The translations under genes were made by a program, and so were the position numbers. This document shows, piece after piece, positions 1 to 7,769 of a stretch of DNA of 51,674 bases. Numbering within the stretch: the first letter of the stretch is position 1; every line of letters starts with the position of its first letter. The notes under the pieces were generated by a model, which did not search any database, was not told the DNA's origin, and saw only the letters and a list, made by a program, of their open reading frames with translations. The DNA is from CAYNEO01 sp964396245 (GTDB lineage: Bacteria > Zixibacteria > MSB-5A5 > GN15 > FEB-12), in NCBI GenBank assembly GCA_964396245.1, contig CAYNEO010000027.1:1-51674 (forward strand), read 5' to 3'.

Positions 1-318
1 GAAAAACCCCGGGCGTCCGGGCTGATAGCCCGTCGTGGTTCCCACCAGGACTTCGCCGTCCTTGAACACCACTCGAATTTTGCGCCCTGCCGGAGGTTGT
101 GCCGGGTCGAACTCGTTTGACTCGACGTGCTTCGGGTCTCCATCGAAGTCTCTTACGAAAAACAACGCCTTCAAGTCGCTCGTGCTGATTTCCACAGGCT
201 TTGCCCCAACCGATTCGGTTGATACATTAAGATGAAAAAGGTCTTTTGTCGGAAGGAAGTCGGCGGTCATGCCTTTGACCACGCGACCGTCGGCGAATCG
301 TACTACAACCTTGTTCAT
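1..318 (-). CDS. DUF6982-like protein, partial (C-terminus outside window)
   Basis: The reading frame opens with ATG at 318 and runs without a stop for 106 codons to the window edge. A GGAG ribosome site lies 6 bases upstream. The protein begins MNKVVVRFADGRVVKGMTAD, then shows an FLPTKDLFHL stretch and, around residues 85-100, a second VVFKDGEVLVGTTTGYQPGR repeat of the same beta-hairpin type. From memory this resembles small DUF6982 proteins found in delta-proteobacteria and candidate phyla, sometimes beside PilZ-type proteins. The function is unknown. It may be longer than a single DUF6982 unit. Confidence 0.75.
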   Translation of the reverse strand, partial: MNKVVVRFADGRVVKGMTADFLPTKDLFHLNVSTESVGAKPVEISTSDLKALFFVRDFDGDPKHVESNEFDPAQPPAGRKIRVVFKDGEVLVGTTTGYQPGRPGFF

Positions 319-671
319 AATTATCTCCGGTTGAAAATCGCTGACAATGCGATACTCTTCAGCCTTGCTGATTTACTGCCTGTAATTCCGTCACCTAAAG
401 GATCGGTCCAGTCATGCTAAAGATCAAGTTCGCGTACTCATCAGGGTTGTAGACAAAGCCGGGATGGAAATCAACTAAAATGTCAAACTGAGTATGACAC
501 TCCCTGTCCTCCTGTCAGTGGACCCGTGTCTTGACACAGATCGGGTTCTGAACAAAGCAGGGGTTTTGAATCTGACCGGGTCCAGGCCGGTAGCTTTGGG
601 ACAAAGCTGTCCTGCGGCCGCGTCTACAGGAGCGGCGTTTGCCGGTCAGTTGGCCCTGGTCCTGTGTCCCT
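319..671. other. Non-coding stretch, 353 bases
   Basis: I see no complete gene here. Short open frames on both strands lack ribosome sites and have no recognisable protein character. The one exception is a 39-codon minus-strand frame without a start codon (395-514), listed separately. There is no clear promoter for the gene at 318. A TTGACA on the minus strand near 478-483 has no matching -10 hexamer at normal spacing. Confidence 0.5.
395..514 (-). pseudogene. Possible C-terminal gene remnant
   Basis: A minus-strand frame of 39 codons lies between two stops and has no usable start. Its middle reads FDILVDFHPGFVYNPDEYAN and it ends MTGPIL. The residue composition is protein-like, unlike the neighbouring frames, so it may be the tail of a decayed gene. 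I do not recognise the family. Chance is a real alternative because the frame is so short. Confidence 0.2.
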
Positions 672-1064
672 CTACCTCCTGGTAAGGTAGCGAATTCGCG
701 TCGCATCGGTGGTGGTGATGGTTTCGATCAGTTGGCTGGGAGTTGCCTCATATTCGCAAGTGTCGACAGCACCTTCACTTTGTCCCCACGTCCTGATACG
801 AAAGATGGAATCGTTCCTGAGAGTGTAATCAAAGTCATAAGGCCCCCAGCCGTTTTCCGGTCGATAACTCCCGGTGTGATCATAGCGATAGATCAGTGTG
901 TCCGGCGGAATATCATAGCTGACGCCGTTAACAGCGCTCGAGTCGTAAATCCAGGTTCCAACCAGCAGAAAATCTGCAGAATCTGCGGGATTATCGTCAT
1001 CGCCACAACCGACGACCAGTGCCGCGATAAACAGAATTAATACAATTGCGCAGAATCGGTTCAT
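672..1064 (-). CDS. Small outer-membrane or periplasmic lipoprotein
   Basis: This 130-residue protein opens with a hydrophobic segment (VLILFIAALVVGC) that ends in a lipobox, so Cys20 is the predicted lipidated residue after signal peptidase II cleavage. An acidic GDDDNPADSAD linker follows. The rest looks like a small beta-sheet domain (GTWIYDSSAVNG, then paired strands rich in Y, T and D), similar in style to lipocalin-like DUFs. An AGGAGG ribosome site sits 7 bases before the ATG, and a good promoter lies 50 bases upstream. No gene is coupled to it. The function is unknown. Confidence 0.8.
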   Translation of the reverse strand: MNRFCAIVLILFIAALVVGCGDDDNPADSADFLLVGTWIYDSSAVNGVSYDIPPDTLIYRYDHTGSYRPENGWGPYDFDYTLRNDSIFRIRTWGQSEGAVDTCEYEATPSQLIETITTTDATRIRYLTRR

Positions 1065-1117
1065 AAGATCGTCCTCCTAATAAGTCCCCGGGTTCATTCG
1101 TCTCTTATAACCGCCTT

Positions 1118-1146
1118 AAGATACGCTGCAAATGCGCTGCTTGCAA
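1118..1146 (-). promoter_or_regulatory. Sigma-70-type promoter for the lipoprotein gene
   Basis: On the minus strand TTGCAA and TATCTT are separated by exactly 17 bases. The start of transcription would fall near 1111, giving a leader of about 47 bases that includes the AGGAGG ribosome site. Confidence 0.6.
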
Positions 1147-1390
1147 GATGTAGAATCGGCGCGTGGCGGCCTTCCGGGCGCTATCCCCGAAGGGCGGGAC
1201 GCCAAGGAAATGCGGGCTTCACGCGACGATTATCACGGCCGGATGTCAGGCGTCATCCGGTCAATTTGCACGAAACGAACATTGCACCAGGCGGGGCGGG
1301 TGAATCTATGCTGGTCCGGGATGGCAGCTCTGGGACAAATCTGCCATACGGCAACGGGTTAGCGAGGTTGTCACCGGCTCTCATTTCCCC
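1147..1390. other. Non-coding stretch between the lipoprotein and pth promoters
   Basis: Nothing recognisable was found. A 76-codon plus-strand frame crosses it, but it has no ribosome site, its composition is ordinary for GC-rich non-coding DNA, and I rejected it as a gene. Confidence 0.4.
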
Positions 1391-1418
1391 TTGACATTCC
1401 GGCCGAAATGGTTACCTT
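1391..1418 (+). promoter_or_regulatory. Possible promoter of the pth-rpsF operon
   Basis: A perfect TTGACA is followed after 16 bases by TACCTT, which keeps the TA...T core of a -10 hexamer. It lies 40 bases before the pth start, the only upstream gap in the run of translation genes. Confidence 0.45.
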
Positions 1419-1457
1419 TCTGGGCCGTGTTCGCGATGGCGGATCGGCCCGTATGTT

Positions 1458-2048
1458 ATGATTTCGCTTGTGCTTGGCCTCGGAAATATCGGTGAAAAAT
1501 ATGCCGGGACCCGGCATAATGTCGGTTTCGAAGTCCTCTACCGGGTTGAACAGACCCTGAAGGCGAAGCCGAAACGAAGTACGCGGGATTATGACTGGGC
1601 GGTGGCCAAGCAGGATGACCGGAAAATCATCCTGGCCCGACCGAAGACTTACATGAACCTGTCGGGAATCGCCGCCGAAGCTCTTTTACAACGTAATGAC
1701 CTGTCGCCCTCGGAGATGCTGGTGGTGGTCGATGATTTCGCCCTGCCGCTCGGCACCCTCAGATTTCGATTGAAAGGCTCCGATGGCGGCCATAACGGGC
1801 TGGCCTCGCTGATCGCGACGCTCGGTACGGAGCAGTTTCCCCGCCTGAGGCTGGGAATCGGTCCGTTGCCGGAAGGCGTCGAGGACAGCGCCGAATTTGT
1901 GCTCTCGCCGTTCGAGAAGAACGAAAAAGAGCCGGCCCGGAAAATGATTGAAACCGCCGCCGAGGCGGTCGTGTTTGCCATAGACAATCGCCTGGAATTG
2001 GCGATGTCACGATATAACAGCAGCCCTGCTTTGCCCGAGGATCACTGA
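1458..2048 (+). CDS. pth: Peptidyl-tRNA hydrolase
   Basis: It releases tRNA from peptidyl-tRNA that has dropped off ribosomes, in the cytoplasm. The 196-residue length is typical. The N-terminal strand GLGNIGEKYAGTRHNVGF carries the catalytic His20. Other family motifs are PKTYMNLSG (Asn67), VVVDDFALPLG (Asp93) and GSDGGHNGL (Asn113). It is the first gene of the pth-rpsF-rpsR run. In many bacteria pth follows rplY (ctc) and is close to ychF and rpsF; here rplY is absent and ychF lies 30 kb away. The ATG has only a weak ribosome site. Confidence 0.97.
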   Translation: MISLVLGLGNIGEKYAGTRHNVGFEVLYRVEQTLKAKPKRSTRDYDWAVAKQDDRKIILARPKTYMNLSGIAAEALLQRNDLSPSEMLVVVDDFALPLGTLRFRLKGSDGGHNGLASLIATLGTEQFPRLRLGIGPLPEGVEDSAEFVLSPFEKNEKEPARKMIETAAEAVVFAIDNRLELAMSRYNSSPALPEDH

Positions 2049-2057
2049 GGGCAAGGC

Positions 2058-2082
2058 CGTTAGGGTTAGGAAACCATTAACG
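2058..2082 (+). promoter_or_regulatory. Hairpin in the rpsF leader, possible S6:S18 binding site
   Basis: Just before the rpsF ribosome site the sequence can fold as CGTTA-G-GGTT-AGGA-AACC-AT-TAACG, a two-part stem preceded directly by a GCC. S6:S18 autoregulatory leaders upstream of rpsF are known in many bacteria and present a CCG beside a hairpin. The position fits and the CCG is present (GGCCGTTAGG). The match is by eye only and the exact consensus was not checked. Confidence 0.35.
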
Positions 2083-2101
2083 TCCACAGGGAGGATCCGT
2101 A

Positions 2102-2707
2102 GTGACTATCTACGAAACCACCTTTATTATCAATCCCCAGTCAGACGATTCCACTCTCGATCAACAGGTCGTGGCCGTCAGAAACGTCATCACCCAGAAT
2201 GGCGGTAGTATCCTGCGCGAAAACCGCATGGGTACACGCCGGCTGGCCTACATGATCGAAGGACTCACCCAGGGGTATTACGCCAACTTCATTTTCGAGG
2301 CGCCGGCCTCGGTCCTGAGCCGGCTGGAACGGCATTTCAAACTGGAAGAGCCATACGTCCGGTACCTGACAATCCGGTACGAGGGCAGCTTGCCGGAGCC
2401 GGAAGAGGAAGTCCAGGAAGAAGCCCCGGCCGCGGTTCATCATCACGAACCGGCTACCCGCCGTCCGGAGCCGACACCCAAACCGGAAGCTCCCGCCCAC
2501 CAGCCGGTAGCCGAGCCGGAAACTTCGCCGGTTTCCGCTGAAGAAGAACTGGCCGAAGCGCAGGAAGAAGCGGCCGAGGAAGCGGCTGAAGAAGCCGGGG
2601 CCGAGGCTTCGACCGAAGAAGTCCCGACCGTCGAGCCCGAGCCCAAAGCGACCGAGGAAGAGCCACAGCAGCCTGAGAAACAGCCCGACGAGGACGAAAT
2701 TCTCTAG
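2102..2707 (+). CDS. rpsF: Ribosomal protein S6 with long acidic C-terminal tail
   Basis: The start is GTG, chosen because GGGAGG lies 7 bases upstream. Residues 1-97 form the S6 fold (MTIYETTFIINP, RRLAYMIEG, YVRYLTIRYEG), which binds S18 and 16S rRNA in the platform of the 30S subunit. Residues 98-201 are an extension built almost only from E, P, A and Q, with a short HHH and a Glu/Ala-rich probable helix (around residues 145-170). S6 is normally 95-140 residues, so the tail doubles the protein. E. coli S6 also ends in glutamates, added by RimK. Here the acidic tail is encoded. No ssb gene follows, unlike the common rpsF-ssb-rpsR order. Confidence 0.95.
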   Translation: MTIYETTFIINPQSDDSTLDQQVVAVRNVITQNGGSILRENRMGTRRLAYMIEGLTQGYYANFIFEAPASVLSRLERHFKLEEPYVRYLTIRYEGSLPEPEEEVQEEAPAAVHHHEPATRRPEPTPKPEAPAHQPVAEPETSPVSAEEELAEAQEEAAEEAAEEAGAEASTEEVPTVEPEPKATEEEPQQPEKQPDEDEIL

Positions 2708-2826
2708 GTCGCTGCATGGCGGGATTGCACTACGGCCGGTCTCTGGAAAGAGTCCCCGACGGTGGGTGTTTTCTCGCTTGTTGTGCGTAATTGAACCGGG
2801 AACTGAACTAACAAGGAATATGAACA

Positions 2827-3063
2827 ATGGCTGACTTTGCAGGAAAACGACGCAAAAAGGTATGCCGCTTTTGTGAAGACGGCATCACGTATATCGAGTA
2901 CAAGGACGAGCGGCTCCTGAGGCGGTTTGTCACCGAGCGGGGCAAGATCGTGCCGCGCCGGATCACCGGTACCTGCGCCAAGCATCAGCGGATGCTGACG
3001 ACGTCGATCAAACGGGCGCGACATCTGGCGATCATGCCGTTTGTCGCTGAATCGTACCGATAA
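2827..3063 (+). CDS. rpsR: Ribosomal protein S18, zinc-binding (C+) form
   Basis: This 78-residue protein pairs with S6 on the small subunit. CRFCED (Cys13, Cys16) with TGTCAKH (Cys50, His53) forms the zinc site of the C+ form. The signature RRFVTERGKIVPRRITGTCAKHQR matches S18. AAGGA lies 10 bases before the ATG. It stands 120 bases after rpsF in the same direction. Confidence 0.97.
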   Translation: MADFAGKRRKKVCRFCEDGITYIEYKDERLLRRFVTERGKIVPRRITGTCAKHQRMLTTSIKRARHLAIMPFVAESYR

Positions 3064-3097
3064 AGCGCCGACCGCGCCAACCGACGCTGGTGAGCTG

Positions 3098-4087
3098 ATG
3101 AAGTCGACGGCCGGACCGCCGGCATGGCTGGCAATTACGGCGATATTCGCCTATCCGGTGCTGCTGTTCGCAGGCGATGTAGCCTTCAGTGAACTGCTGC
3201 CGCGAGTGATCGCCATCATTGTCGCTTTCGTGGCGGCGATGTACGTGTACTACGCGGTGGCATCGCTGGTCTACCGGGGACAGGCGAGATTGACCGTTGC
3301 CGTAACGGTGATCGCTACCCTTTTCGGTCTCGCGTTGCACGGCTTCGCGCATATCGGTGTGGTGATTGTGCAGTTTCTGGCAGTGTATGCCGGCGGCATG
3401 GTTATCGGCTTTCTTACGTCGCGAGGCGGACCGCCGGTGCGGACGTACATTGTCGGCGCCCTGACCGTGGGAATTGTCATCACCGCGGGGACATGGGCGC
3501 TCTGGCCGGACCTCATGGAGAGTTCGCGAAACTTGTCGACGGATATGTTGACCTATTTTAAGTCATCACTAAACGCGCAGGGTACGCCGCAGGATCAGGT
3601 AGATCAATTTGCGGCGGGCTTCAAGAAATTGAGCGGTCTGATGGTCGGTCTCATACCGGCCTCGACTATCCTGACGCCGGTCATGCAGTTCAGTGTCGGG
3701 TTTCTGATGTTTTTTGTTCGCACGATACGGGACAACTCGCAGCGCGAGGCGGTGATCAGTTTCACACGCTGGCAGGTGCCGTTCGGCATCGCCCCGGCGG
3801 TGATTGTCCTCGCAATCATGCGGCTGTTCGGCGGCGATACGCTGAAACTGATTGCCGACAACGGCATACTGATCCTGCTGATTTATTATTGCGTCGGCGG
3901 CCTGTCGCTGATCGAGTATTTGTTGAAGAAACTGGACGTATCGGTGCCGATCCGGGTGGTGTTTTACGTCCTGCTGGTATTCACCCAGTTGATAGGCGTG
4001 CTTATCACGGCGCTGCTGGGCTTTGTCGACAGTTTCACCGACTGGCGCAAACTGGCGGCGCCGGAAATTGGTTTGAAAAAAGAATAA
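3098..4087 (+). CDS. YybS/DUF2232 family membrane protein
   Basis: It is a polytopic inner-membrane protein with about eight hydrophobic segments, e.g. AWLAITAIFAYPVLLFAGDV near the start and VPIRVVFYVLLVFTQLIGVL near the end. Its place between rpsR and rplI is the classic position of yybS (DUF2232), whose role is unknown. The frame is also open from a TTG inside rpsR, but ATG at 3098 follows GGTGAG at close spacing and starts directly before the first membrane segment. That gives 329 residues. The assignment rests on gene order plus topology. Confidence 0.75.
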   Translation: MKSTAGPPAWLAITAIFAYPVLLFAGDVAFSELLPRVIAIIVAFVAAMYVYYAVASLVYRGQARLTVAVTVIATLFGLALHGFAHIGVVIVQFLAVYAGGMVIGFLTSRGGPPVRTYIVGALTVGIVITAGTWALWPDLMESSRNLSTDMLTYFKSSLNAQGTPQDQVDQFAAGFKKLSGLMVGLIPASTILTPVMQFSVGFLMFFVRTIRDNSQREAVISFTRWQVPFGIAPAVIVLAIMRLFGGDTLKLIADNGILILLIYYCVGGLSLIEYLLKKLDVSVPIRVVFYVLLVFTQLIGVLITALLGFVDSFTDWRKLAAPEIGLKKE

Positions 4088-4119
4088 TAGTTGCGTATAT
4101 TTTTCACACAGAGGTAGAC

Positions 4120-4566
4120 ATGAAAGTCATTCTACGTGAAGATGTCCCGGATATCGGACAGGCCGGGCAGACAGTCGAGGTCAAGGCTGGCTATGGAAGG
4201 AATTTCCTGATCCCGCGCAACCTGGCCATTCCGGCGACCAAGGCGAACCTCAAGGCGATTGACGAGGTCCGCAAACAAAAATCAATCCGGGAAAAGAAGG
4301 CCCGTCGACAGGCCGAGGTAGTCAAGGACCACATCGAGAAACTTTCGGTGTCGGCGTCGGTACTGGTTGGCGAAGAAGACCGGGTATTCGGGTCGGTAAC
4401 CGCCTTCGATATTGTCGAACTGCTCGAGCAAGAGGGCGTTACGGTAGACAAGCGGGCGGTGCAACTCGACGACCCGATAAAGGCGCTTGGAGTGTATACC
4501 GTGCCGATCAAGGTCGAAAAGGACGTTATCGCTAATCTTAAAGTGTGGGTCGTTAAAAAATCATAA
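4120..4566 (+). CDS. rplI: Ribosomal protein L9
   Basis: The 148-residue protein starts MKVILREDVPDIGQAGQTVE and has the N-domain signature GYGRNFLIPRNLA, the long connecting helix (residues 45-75, rich in K, R and E) and the C-terminal rRNA-binding domain (FGSVTAFDIV, then KALGVYTVPIKV). L9 binds 23S rRNA near the L1 stalk and helps keep the frame. A longer open frame begins inside the upstream gene, but the true start is the ATG after GAGGTAG. It closes the ribosomal part of the operon. Confidence 0.97.
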   Translation: MKVILREDVPDIGQAGQTVEVKAGYGRNFLIPRNLAIPATKANLKAIDEVRKQKSIREKKARRQAEVVKDHIEKLSVSASVLVGEEDRVFGSVTAFDIVELLEQEGVTVDKRAVQLDDPIKALGVYTVPIKVEKDVIANLKVWVVKKS

Positions 4567-4569
4567 GTC

Positions 4570-5064
4570 ATGAAAATGCTCGAAGCGAAAATCGAGGGTC
4601 TGGCGCTGGACATGACCACCAACACGCCGGTGGTTATCCTGTCTCCGACCGGGCTCGATAAGGTGCTTCCCATCTGGATCGGTCACGCCGAGGCATGGGC
4701 GATCGCCATGGAGCTGTCCGGGGTCGATTCGAAGCGTCCGATGACGCATGATCTCTTGCGGCGCGTGATTGAATCGTTCAACGCCAAGGTTGATCGGGTC
4801 GAAATCACGGAACTGCGCGATCAGACCTTTTTCGCGGTCATCTACCTGGTGGAAGGCAACAAGCAGAACCAGATAGATGCGCGGCCGTCGGACTCCATAG
4901 CCCTCGCGCTCAAGACCGGCGCGACTATCTATGTCAACGAAGAGCTTTTCAACATGGAAAAGTCAGACGCGCCGGAATCGCTGAATATGCCCACGGATCG
5001 TGAGTCACTGCGCGAGCGACTCAAGAACATCAACCCGGAAGATTTTGGGAAGTATTCACTGTAA
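4570..5064 (+). CDS. Bifunctional nuclease family protein (DUF151)
   Basis: At 164 residues it covers the whole BFN/DUF151 domain: a first half with VVILSPTGLDKVLPIWIGHAEA and the family hallmark ARPSDSIALALKTGA at about residues 103-117. A charged C-terminal tail (DRESLRERLKNINPEDFGKY) follows, also common in the family. Some members have DNase/RNase activity; the cellular role is unclear. It starts 3 bases after rplI, so it is in the same transcript. Confidence 0.9.
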   Translation: MKMLEAKIEGLALDMTTNTPVVILSPTGLDKVLPIWIGHAEAWAIAMELSGVDSKRPMTHDLLRRVIESFNAKVDRVEITELRDQTFFAVIYLVEGNKQNQIDARPSDSIALALKTGATIYVNEELFNMEKSDAPESLNMPTDRESLRERLKNINPEDFGKYSL

Positions 5065-6894
5065 GTGCGATCCGTAGCCTACATCGTTGCCGCAGTTTTT
5101 ATCCTGTCGCTGGTTGCTTTCGCGACATCGGCCGCCGACACGCTCGATGACAACCCGGAAGTTCTTTCGCTCTACGCGAGGGGAAAACGTCTGCTTCGCG
5201 AAGGGAATTATCTCGATGCGGCGCGGGTGTTCGAGGAACTGGCCGGCCGTTTCCCGAATTCGTCCAACATGGATCTGTTCGTGTTCAACCGGGCGAAGGC
5301 GGAATACTACTTTGGCGACTACGACAAGGCGCTGGCCGGGTTCGCCGGCTTTGCCAACCGCTTCCCCAACTCATCCCTTCTTCCGTACGCCAGGTTTTTC
5401 CTGGGTAATATCAACTATCTCAAGGGCAACGTCACGCAGGCGTTCAGGGATTATATTGATGCCTACGCCGGTTCGTCGGACACTCGCTTGAACGGCCTGG
5501 TGGAACAGGCGGTGGGCTCGGCGGTTGCCGACGCTCGTGAGGTGTCGCTGGGGCTGGCTGATTTCGATAAGCTCAAAGGCGCCAAACGGTGCACCATGAT
5601 TCGTGTTGTGGCCGACAAGTTGGTAGCCCGCGATGACCTGAGCACGGCGAATCGACTCCTGCGTGCCTGCGGTGAACAACCGGAAGGCACGGGCGCGTCG
5701 CCAGGCGGGTACAGCGGCCAACTTCGGGTTGCCGTGGTGCTACCGCTGTCGGGAGAGCTGCAGTCGTTCGGGAAAGACATATATAACGGGGCCGTGATCG
5801 CCGCCGACATGTACCGAGGATCATCCGGCAAGGATATCGATGTCCAACCGTTCGACAGCAAGGGCGACCCGGTCAACGCCGCCCGAATCGTGCGCGAGTT
5901 GAGCGACTCGCCGTACGATGTCGTGGTTGGTCCGCTCACCAGCGAGGAATCTTCCGTCGCCTCCGCAACGCTGTCCTGCGGTGACTTGCCGCTTATCGCA
6001 CCTGCCGCCACACAGGCGGGACTGACGCTGCTCAGCGAAACGTCGTTTCAGCTGTCGCCGAATATCGAGCTGCAGGGCACGCAGATGGCGTGGTATGCAT
6101 TCAACAACCTGCATGCCGACTCGGCGGCCATCATTACGTCGACAATGCCCGATGACCTCTTGATGTCGCAGGCGTTTGCCAATCGATTCAAGCAGCTCGG
6201 CGGCACCGTGGTTGCGGTGGAGTACTATCGACAGCGCGACCAGGATTTCGGCGCCTACATTCGAGATATCAAGGCCCTTTTGCTGGGACTGGAAGAGGAC
6301 TCCACATTCTTCATCAACGATCGCGGCGATACGCTCGACCCCGACGGAATCCCGGCGCAGCTCGACTGCATGTTTATTCCGGGACGACCCCAGCAGTTGC
6401 GCCAGCTTCTGCCGCAGATCAATTTCTACAATCTTCAGTCCATTTACCTCGGCTCCGACGGGTGGGGCGATGAATCGATCTACAAGCTCGGTGATCGCAT
6501 CACCAAGAATGCGGTGTTTCCATCGCCGTTCCTGCAGACGGGGACTTCGGACGAGTATGTAAAATTCTCGGCGGCGTACGACAGCCGGTACGGTGAACGA
6601 CCACAGCGACTGTCGGCGCTCGGCTACGATGCCGTTCATCTTGCAACGCTCGCAGTGGATTCGGGCGGTATTCCGCGCCAGGGACTTATCGACCAGATGA
6701 AAAAGACCTTCAACTACGAAGGCGCGGCGGGAATTGTCACGTTCGGCGAGCAGCGCGAGAATGTCGCGATACCGATTTATCGCATCGAGAACGGACGGGC
6801 CGTCATGATCGGCGTGAGCACGGTCGACACCGAGGATGAGCCGCTCCCGTCGGTGGAACCGGTTGAAGAAGACACGACGGATACGGGGGATTGA
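5065..6894 (+). CDS. Periplasmic TPR plus ligand-binding protein (LpoA/ABC-type SBP-like)
   Basis: It starts with GTG touching the previous stop codon. Residues 1-24 are a signal peptide (VAYIVAAVFILSLVAFATSAA). Residues 29-165 hold TPR-like repeats, each ending in RFPNSS, and residues 218-590 a type I periplasmic-binding fold: LRVAVVLPLSGELQSFGKDI, YDVVVGPLTSEES, LPLIAPAATQAGL. The order TPR then Leu/Ile/Val-binding fold is that of LpoA, the lipoprotein activator of penicillin-binding protein 1A, but here the leader has no lipobox Cys. Branched amino-acid binding is the alternative, but no ABC transporter genes are near. The C-terminus is acidic and Thr-rich. Confidence 0.85.
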   Translation: MRSVAYIVAAVFILSLVAFATSAADTLDDNPEVLSLYARGKRLLREGNYLDAARVFEELAGRFPNSSNMDLFVFNRAKAEYYFGDYDKALAGFAGFANRFPNSSLLPYARFFLGNINYLKGNVTQAFRDYIDAYAGSSDTRLNGLVEQAVGSAVADAREVSLGLADFDKLKGAKRCTMIRVVADKLVARDDLSTANRLLRACGEQPEGTGASPGGYSGQLRVAVVLPLSGELQSFGKDIYNGAVIAADMYRGSSGKDIDVQPFDSKGDPVNAARIVRELSDSPYDVVVGPLTSEESSVASATLSCGDLPLIAPAATQAGLTLLSETSFQLSPNIELQGTQMAWYAFNNLHADSAAIITSTMPDDLLMSQAFANRFKQLGGTVVAVEYYRQRDQDFGAYIRDIKALLLGLEEDSTFFINDRGDTLDPDGIPAQLDCMFIPGRPQQLRQLLPQINFYNLQSIYLGSDGWGDESIYKLGDRITKNAVFPSPFLQTGTSDEYVKFSAAYDSRYGERPQRLSALGYDAVHLATLAVDSGGIPRQGLIDQMKKTFNYEGAAGIVTFGEQRENVAIPIYRIENGRAVMIGVSTVDTEDEPLPSVEPVEEDTTDTGD

Positions 6895-6990
6895 GAGAAT
6901 TCCTCTTTCGGACCTTTCCCGTCAATCACCTGTTTCGTATATTCCCCGTATAAGATATGTATTGATAACCCTTTTGCTCGGTGGTATTCC

Positions 6991-7197
6991 ATGGACGAAA
7001 AGAAAGTTGCGATAAAGATGGTAGTCGACGGCAAGGAGCGCGATGTGAGTTTCGAGGAGCTCGCGCTGTCGAACAATCTCGCCCAGGAATCGCTCGTTCG
7101 CCTGCTCATTGAGAAGAAATTCTTTAAGCCGCAGGAACTTCTGGATATGATGGAGAAGGTCAAGAAGGAGCGGTACCGCCATCCCGACGAAATGTGA
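6991..7197 (+). CDS. Small conserved-looking protein of unknown function
   Basis: It encodes 68 residues, highly charged and probably helical: MDEKKVAIKMVVDGKERDVS, then FEELALSNNLAQESLVRLLIEKKFF. GGTGG lies 7 bases before the ATG. The gene overlaps or abuts the next one and, with the following two, forms a tight three-gene unit, which supports it being real. I do not recognise a family. Confidence 0.65.
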   Translation: MDEKKVAIKMVVDGKERDVSFEELALSNNLAQESLVRLLIEKKFFKPQELLDMMEKVKKERYRHPDEM

Positions 7198-7205
7198 GGA
7201 CGGTA

Positions 7206-7769
7206 ATGGCCGAACGCGAAGATAAACCCGTCAATCAGACCGAACTGCCGCTGGAAGCATCAGCCGGGGCCAAAGAAGTTTCAGCCGAACCGGATGAGGG
7301 GGAAGTGGTGGAGTGGACCTGTCATCCGATGCGACGTCGTCCATGGGTCACGATTGCGGTTACGTTGTTTATCATCGTGATGGGACTGGTGGTGTATTTC
7401 GCGACGTTCTCGAATGCCTTCACGGTTCTGACGCTGGTGATTCTCTACGCGTCGCTCGCGAAATTCTATTTCCCGACCCGGTATCGGATGTCGGAAAGGG
7501 GGATTCAGGTCAAAACGATGACGCAGACACTGGTCAAGAACTGGTCGATGTATCGCAGTTTCTACCCGGACAAGAACGGCGTGCTGTTATCGCCGTTCAC
7601 GCGCCCGACCCGGTTGGAGAATTTCCGCGGGCTGTACGTGATGTATGATAAAAACCGAGATGAGGTAGTGGAATTCGTGCGGCGTTACGTTGGAAAGAAA
7701 GCTGTGAAGACTCAGGACGAAAAGAAAGAGAACGCGGATAGCGGCGCGAAGGCAGGGGAACAGTCATGA
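7206..7769 (+). CDS. Membrane protein with PH-like (bPH2-type) C-terminal domain
   Basis: ATG at 7206 is preferred over an in-frame GTG at 7194 because GAGG lies 6 bases before it. The protein is 187 residues: an acidic N-terminal tail, two adjacent membrane segments (PWVTIAVTLFIIVMGLVVYF and FTVLTLVILYASLAKFYF), then YRMSERGIQVKTMTQ and further strands that fit a bacterial PH-like domain. A Lys/Glu tail ends it. This layout, two helices plus a PH-like sheet, is common in small membrane proteins of unknown role. It overlaps the next gene by ATGA. Confidence 0.7.
   Translation: MAEREDKPVNQTELPLEASAGAKEVSAEPDEGEVVEWTCHPMRRRPWVTIAVTLFIIVMGLVVYFATFSNAFTVLTLVILYASLAKFYFPTRYRMSERGIQVKTMTQTLVKNWSMYRSFYPDKNGVLLSPFTRPTRLENFRGLYVMYDKNRDEVVEFVRRYVGKKAVKTQDEKKENADSGAKAGEQS

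Noticed and set aside
1132..1362. 76-codon plus-strand frame between the lipoprotein and pth
   Set aside because: No ribosome site, no domain-like composition, and it overlaps the non-coding region before the pth promoter.
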